Shown: in pieces, positions 60,750 to 64,000 of the stretch
Layout of the letters: every line of letters starts with the position of its first letter
How positions within the stretch are numbered: position 1 is the first letter of the stretch
Source of the DNA: Methanocella_A sp963792125
GTDB taxonomy: Archaea; Halobacteriota; Methanocellia; Methanocellales; Methanocellaceae
Reading direction: 5' to 3'
Assembly (NCBI GenBank): GCA_963792125.1
Contig: CAWBVA010000012.1
Location: 496,001 to 560,000 of the forward strand
DNA length: 64,000 nucleotides
Made by a program: the position numbers and the translations under genes
Notes under the pieces: model-generated
Told to the model about the DNA's origin: nothing
What the model saw: the letters and a program-made list of their open reading frames with translations, nothing else
Database searches by the model: none

Positions 60750-62809
60750 TTAGGCCTCCTTGATCTTTTCTATCCTGATTGCACAGGCCTTGAACTCCGG
60801 GATCTTGGCGACCGGGTCAAGCGCGTTATGCGTGAGCTTGTTCGCCGCGCATTCGACGTAGTGGAATGGCATGAAGACCTCGTTCTTCTTGATGCCGTCG
60901 GTTACCTTCGCGGTTATGATCAGCTCGCCACGGCGGGTGATTGCCCGGACCATCTCCTTGTCCTGGATGCCGAGTCGCTTCGCGTCATCGGTGTTGATCT
61001 CGACCCAGCTTGCCGGAGCTTCGTTCTCCAGCGACGGCGAACGCCTGGTCATCGACCCGGTGTGCCATTGCCAGATGCATCTGCCGGTGGTAAGGATCAT
61101 CGGGTATTCCGCGTCCGGGACCTCTGCGGGAAGCTTGAACTCTATTGGAGTGAAGATTCCCAGGCCGTCGGGGTGGGCAAACTTCACGGTGTGGAGGATA
61201 GGTGTGCCCGGGTGGTCCGCTGTCGGGCATGGCCAGTGCAGCGCTTCCGGCTTCTCCAGCCGCTTGTAGCTCATGCCGCCGTAGGCTGGCGTGACTTTGG
61301 CTACCTCGTTGAAGATTTCCTCAGGGCTCTTGAAAGCGAACTGTTTCCCGAAGCCCATCTTCGTGCCGAGCTCGCAGATAATCTGCCAGTCGGCCTTTGC
61401 CTCTCCGGGTGGCTCCACGGCTTTCCTGAACCGCTGGACACGGCGCTCGGTGCTTGTCTGGGTGCCGTCCTTCTCCGCATAGCAGGCTGCCGGCAGGACT
61501 ACGTCCGCAAGCGCTGCTGTCTCGGTCAGGAAGATATCCTGCACGACCAGGAATTCCAGGTTCTTCAGGGCATGTTCCACGTGGCCGAGGTCCGGGTCGG
61601 ATACCATCGGGTTCTCGCCCATGATGTAGATGCACTTGAGCTTGGGCGGGTTGTCGCAGAGCACGTTGATCATGTCTGTGACCGTGTACCCGACCTTGCC
61701 ACCTGCGACATCGCAGCCCCAGGCGTCCTTCATCTTCTGGATCATCGGTTCGAGGGTCACGTTCTGGTAGCCGCTGTACACGTTGGGCAGCGCGCCCATG
61801 TCGCAGGCACCCTGCACGTTGTTCTGGCCACGGAGCGCGTTCACGCCGCCGCCGACCCTGCCGACATTTCCCGTGAGCATCTGCAGGTTCGCAGTCGACT
61901 TCACGTTGTCCACGCCGGTGGTGTGCTGGGTGATACCCATGGAGTAGAGCAGAGCGGACGAAGGCGACTTTGCGACCCATTCGGCAGCCGTCTTGATGTC
62001 CTTTGCCGACAGGCCGCAGGACTGTGCGACATTCTCCGGGCTGTACTGGGCTTCATGACTACGGCCTTGAGCTTCTCGTAGTCCTTGGTCCGTGTCGCGA
62101 TGTACTCCTTCGCTTCCCAGCCGTTCTCGATGATGTGATGCATCATGGCATTCAGGATCTCGACGTCGTGGCCTGAATAGAAGGACGCATACAGGTCAGC
62201 CTGCTTCGCAGTAGGCGTAAATCTCGGGTCGAAGACAATTAGCTTGGCACCATTCTGCTGGGCCCGCATAATGCTCCGGCCGATGAGCGGGTGCTGCTCG
62301 AAGGTGTTGCTCCCGATGACGAAGATGCATTTCGACTGGGCGATGTCGTTGACGTTATTGGTCATCGCACCGGACCCGAATGCGCCTGCCAGACCGACGA
62401 CCGTCGATGCGTGGCAGAGACGAGCGCAGTGGTCGACGTTTGGCGTCTTAAGCACTGTCCGCGCGAACTTCTGCATCAGGTAGTTCTCTTCGTTCGGGAC
62501 ACGGGCGGATGCGAGACATGCCATCTCTTCGGGCTTGTACGACTTGAACTTCTTAATAATAAGGTCGTAGGCCTCGTCCCACGTCGCTTCGACGAATTTC
62601 CCATCCTTCTTAATAAGTGGCTTCTTTAACCGATCCTCACGGTGAATGAACTCGTGCGCATAGCGGCCCTTGGGACAGAGCTTACCCTCATTTACAGGGT
62701 TGCGCTGCCAGGGAGCTGTGTTGACGACTTTTCCATCACGCACGACAAGGTTCAATCCGCACCCCGTACCGCAGTACGGACACGTTGTGGACACTAGTTT
62801 TATATCCAT
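60750..62809 (-). CDS. fdhA: Formate dehydrogenase subunit alpha, one frameshift
   Basis: Molybdopterin catalytic subunit oxidising formate, about 685 residues after correction. N-terminal [4Fe-4S] site CPYCGTGCGLNLVV and KLCPKGRYAHEF. The metal ligand is a cysteine in HCARLCHASTVVGL where some methanogens use selenocysteine. FVIGSNTFEQHPLIGR, NALRGQNNVQGACDMG and YIMGENPMVSDPD are family motifs. The frame breaks near 62055; inserting one G gives AQYSPENVAQSCGLSAKDIKTAAEWV, joining the two halves. First gene of the operon; AGAGGT precedes the ATG at 62807-62809. Confidence 0.94.
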
Positions 62810-62841
62810 TGATAAACCTCTCGGACACTATACCTATTGCA

Positions 62842-62914
62842 ATTACTTTTCCTGTTATAGATGATAAATATAACTAATAGCCGTGATTATATGGTAAAAG
62901 TAATATATATTTAG
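62842..62914 (-). promoter_or_regulatory. Promoter region of the fdh-hdr-fwd operon
   Basis: On the minus strand AAATATATAT (about 62905-62914) is a good TATA box, about 100 bases before the fdhA ATG. An inverted pair AAAAGTAAT (62896-62904) and ATTACTTTT (62842-62850) lies downstream of it and could be a regulator site. No known consensus is matched. Confidence 0.5.
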
Positions 62915-63178
62915 AGGCGGTTTCTAATAGAAAAAAGTACGGACTGATCGAAGAGTATATAAAGATTATCGATCAAGTTATATTTTCTAATTCTTACATT
63001 GATGTAGAATGATTATTTATAGTCTAACAAGGTCATTAAATGCCAAATAATTTATTATAACCGGCTATAAAGATGGGCGCGGTGTTATTGCGGCTAACAA
63101 GGGATTGCTAGGCGTTGATTACTCCCGCGCGCGCGAAAAAAAGTGATCTTCCGGGAGAAGGGTATCGACCCGTCCAGA
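62915..63178. other. Gap upstream of the operon, no gene seen
   Basis: AT-rich with several TATA-like words (TATATAAAG at 62957-62965). The CG-alternating tract CGCGCGCGAAAAAAAG near 63127-63142 lies just past the 3' end of the unknown gene at 63179. Confidence 0.4.
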
Positions 63179-63647
63179 TTACATAATATAATACTGTTCG
63201 GTAATGTACAGGTTCACGTCGCCCTTCATGGCATAGACCTTCGAGCTGGCGTCGTGATGACAGGATCTCCCGCTCCACCCGATAGCCGTTATCCCGGAGA
63301 GCGTCGCCGATCGGGGTAACCTGCTCCCGCATGATACCGATGAACTTCGCAGGGTTATCCGGGACCGGGATGTCCACAGTCGAATGGACGATAATCCTGT
63401 CGCCGAGGAGGAACTCCGAGACACGGTATATGTGACCGTCCCGCTCTTCCTGTCCTGTCACCCTGAACTCGACGTTCGCATAGTGGTCCGTCAGATAACG
63501 AGTGGTCGACAACGTGGAGTTAAGCAAGACGTTATACCAGGGTACCATGGCATCACCGGGATAGCTATGAGTAATATTATATGATAAATAAACAGGGGTG
63601 GACATCTCATGATGAGATGCCCGCCTTTTAACGTAATCTCTTTCCAT
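63179..63647 (-). CDS. Second copy of the fwdC-linked unknown gene, one frameshift
   Basis: Paralog of the gene at 49328-49798: same NVLLNSTLSTTRYLTD, ANVEFRVTGQEERDGHIYRVSEF and REQVTPIGDALRDNGYRVERE. The frame breaks near 63262; in the next frame it ends HDASSKVYAMKGDVNLYITEQYY, just as copy one ends. Without correction the frame runs on to 63108 with an unrelated tail. The start region repeats the hairpin found in copy one. Confidence 0.7.
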
Positions 63648-63648
63648 T

Positions 63649-64000
63649 TTACGCTTTTACGTAGAGGGTGCACTCACCTTTCACGTAAAGCGTGCCTTTC
63701 CGGCTTCTGCGCGGTCGCCAGTGTAGACTTTGAACGGCATCTTCTTGCCCTCGAAGTCCACTTCCTGCGTCTCCTTCAGCGCAAAACCCGGCATCATAGT
63801 CTCAATAGACCCAAGCACATATATGGTGCCACGAGTCATCTGAGCGCCGACACGACCCGGCGAATTACCGTAGATCACAATCTTGCCACCGGGCTCCTTA
63901 GCACCGACAGCCCTACCCGCATGGATACCCGCATTAATGTTAGCATTACCCATGACAGTGATCGTGCCTCCGATCATATACTCGCCAATATCACAACCAG
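63649..64000 (-). CDS. fwdC: Formylmethanofuran dehydrogenase subunit C, second copy (partial, one frameshift)
   Basis: C-terminal part of a second FwdC whose N-terminus is beyond the window. Identical in protein to copy one over residues GGTITVMGNANINAGIHAG to VYTGDRAEAGK. A deleted A (GGAAAGG for GGAAAAGG) shifts the frame near 63697. Corrected, it ends GTLYVKGECTLYVKA, so it has nine residues more than copy one, apparently a duplicated TLYVK end. Implies a second fwd operon to the right. Confidence 0.85.

Noticed and set aside
60750..62809. Selenocysteine TGA in fdhA
   Set aside because: The active-site residue is a TGC/TGT cysteine (HCARLCHAS), and the frame break at 62055 is an indel, not an in-frame TGA.

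Overview
The window looks like a chromosome segment of a hydrogenotrophic and formate-using methanogenic archaeon, most likely order Methanocellales (rice-cluster I, Methanocella-like). The basis is gene content and style: formylmethanofuran dehydrogenase, heterodisulfide reductase, F420-type formate dehydrogenase, coenzyme M, methanopterin and archaeal CoA biosynthesis genes, FEN-1, Spt4, aPelota and RNase P subunit genes, TATA-type promoters and a fairly GC-rich coding sequence. The genus is inferred; no database search was run.

Layout. 1-7.5 kb: end of an SppA-type protease, a winged-helix regulator, two pilin-like genes (one fused to a PA14 domain), a flavodoxin, a dCMP deaminase-like protein, a deoxyhypusine synthase-like protein, a stand-alone NrpR regulatory-domain protein and an IscA/HesB protein. 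8-9.6 kb: glutamine synthetase with a near-perfect NrpR operator at its promoter. 9.9-15.3 kb: tRNA-Arg followed by four hairpin repeats, a broken DNA methyltransferase and a P-type ATPase. 15.5-27 kb: housekeeping and cofactor genes (debranching enzyme, pantoate kinase, CoaBC, Spt4, dephospho-CoA kinase, S24e, S27ae, ComB, RibK, RibB, MptA) and a possible structured RNA. 27-33 kb: an eight-gene type IV/Tad-like pilus operon. 33-46 kb: an unrecognised 459-residue protein, two tandem SpoIIM-like proteins, a pelota-rqcH ribosome-rescue pair, an Rpp21-type RNase P subunit, a secreted Val/Pro-rich protein, FEN-1, and a GxxExxY nuclease ORF enclosed in long inverted repeats. 46-49 kb: a multi-PAS histidine kinase and a sugar-isomerase-like TIM barrel.

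49.3-62.8 kb is one long leftward operon, fdhA-fdhB-fwdG-fwdF-hdrC-hdrB-hdrA-mvhD-fwdD-fwdB-fwdA-fwdC plus a small unknown gene. It encodes the first step of methanogenesis (CO2 to formylmethanofuran) together with the electron-bifurcating heterodisulfide reductase and the formate dehydrogenase that feeds it. At 63.2-64 kb a second copy of the fwdC-unknown gene pair starts, evidently the tail of another fwd operon lying beyond the window.

Two window-wide patterns matter. First, many conserved genes carry single-base frameshifts, often in short homopolymers (fwdA alone has four). Because they hit essential, otherwise intact genes, they are best read as assembly or read errors, and I annotate the genes across the breaks. 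Second, several intergenic gaps hold long hairpins built from tandem 8-12 bp words. The one at 44.5-45.2 kb has the same design but carries the GxxExxY gene between its arms, which suggests a small mobile element family in this genome.
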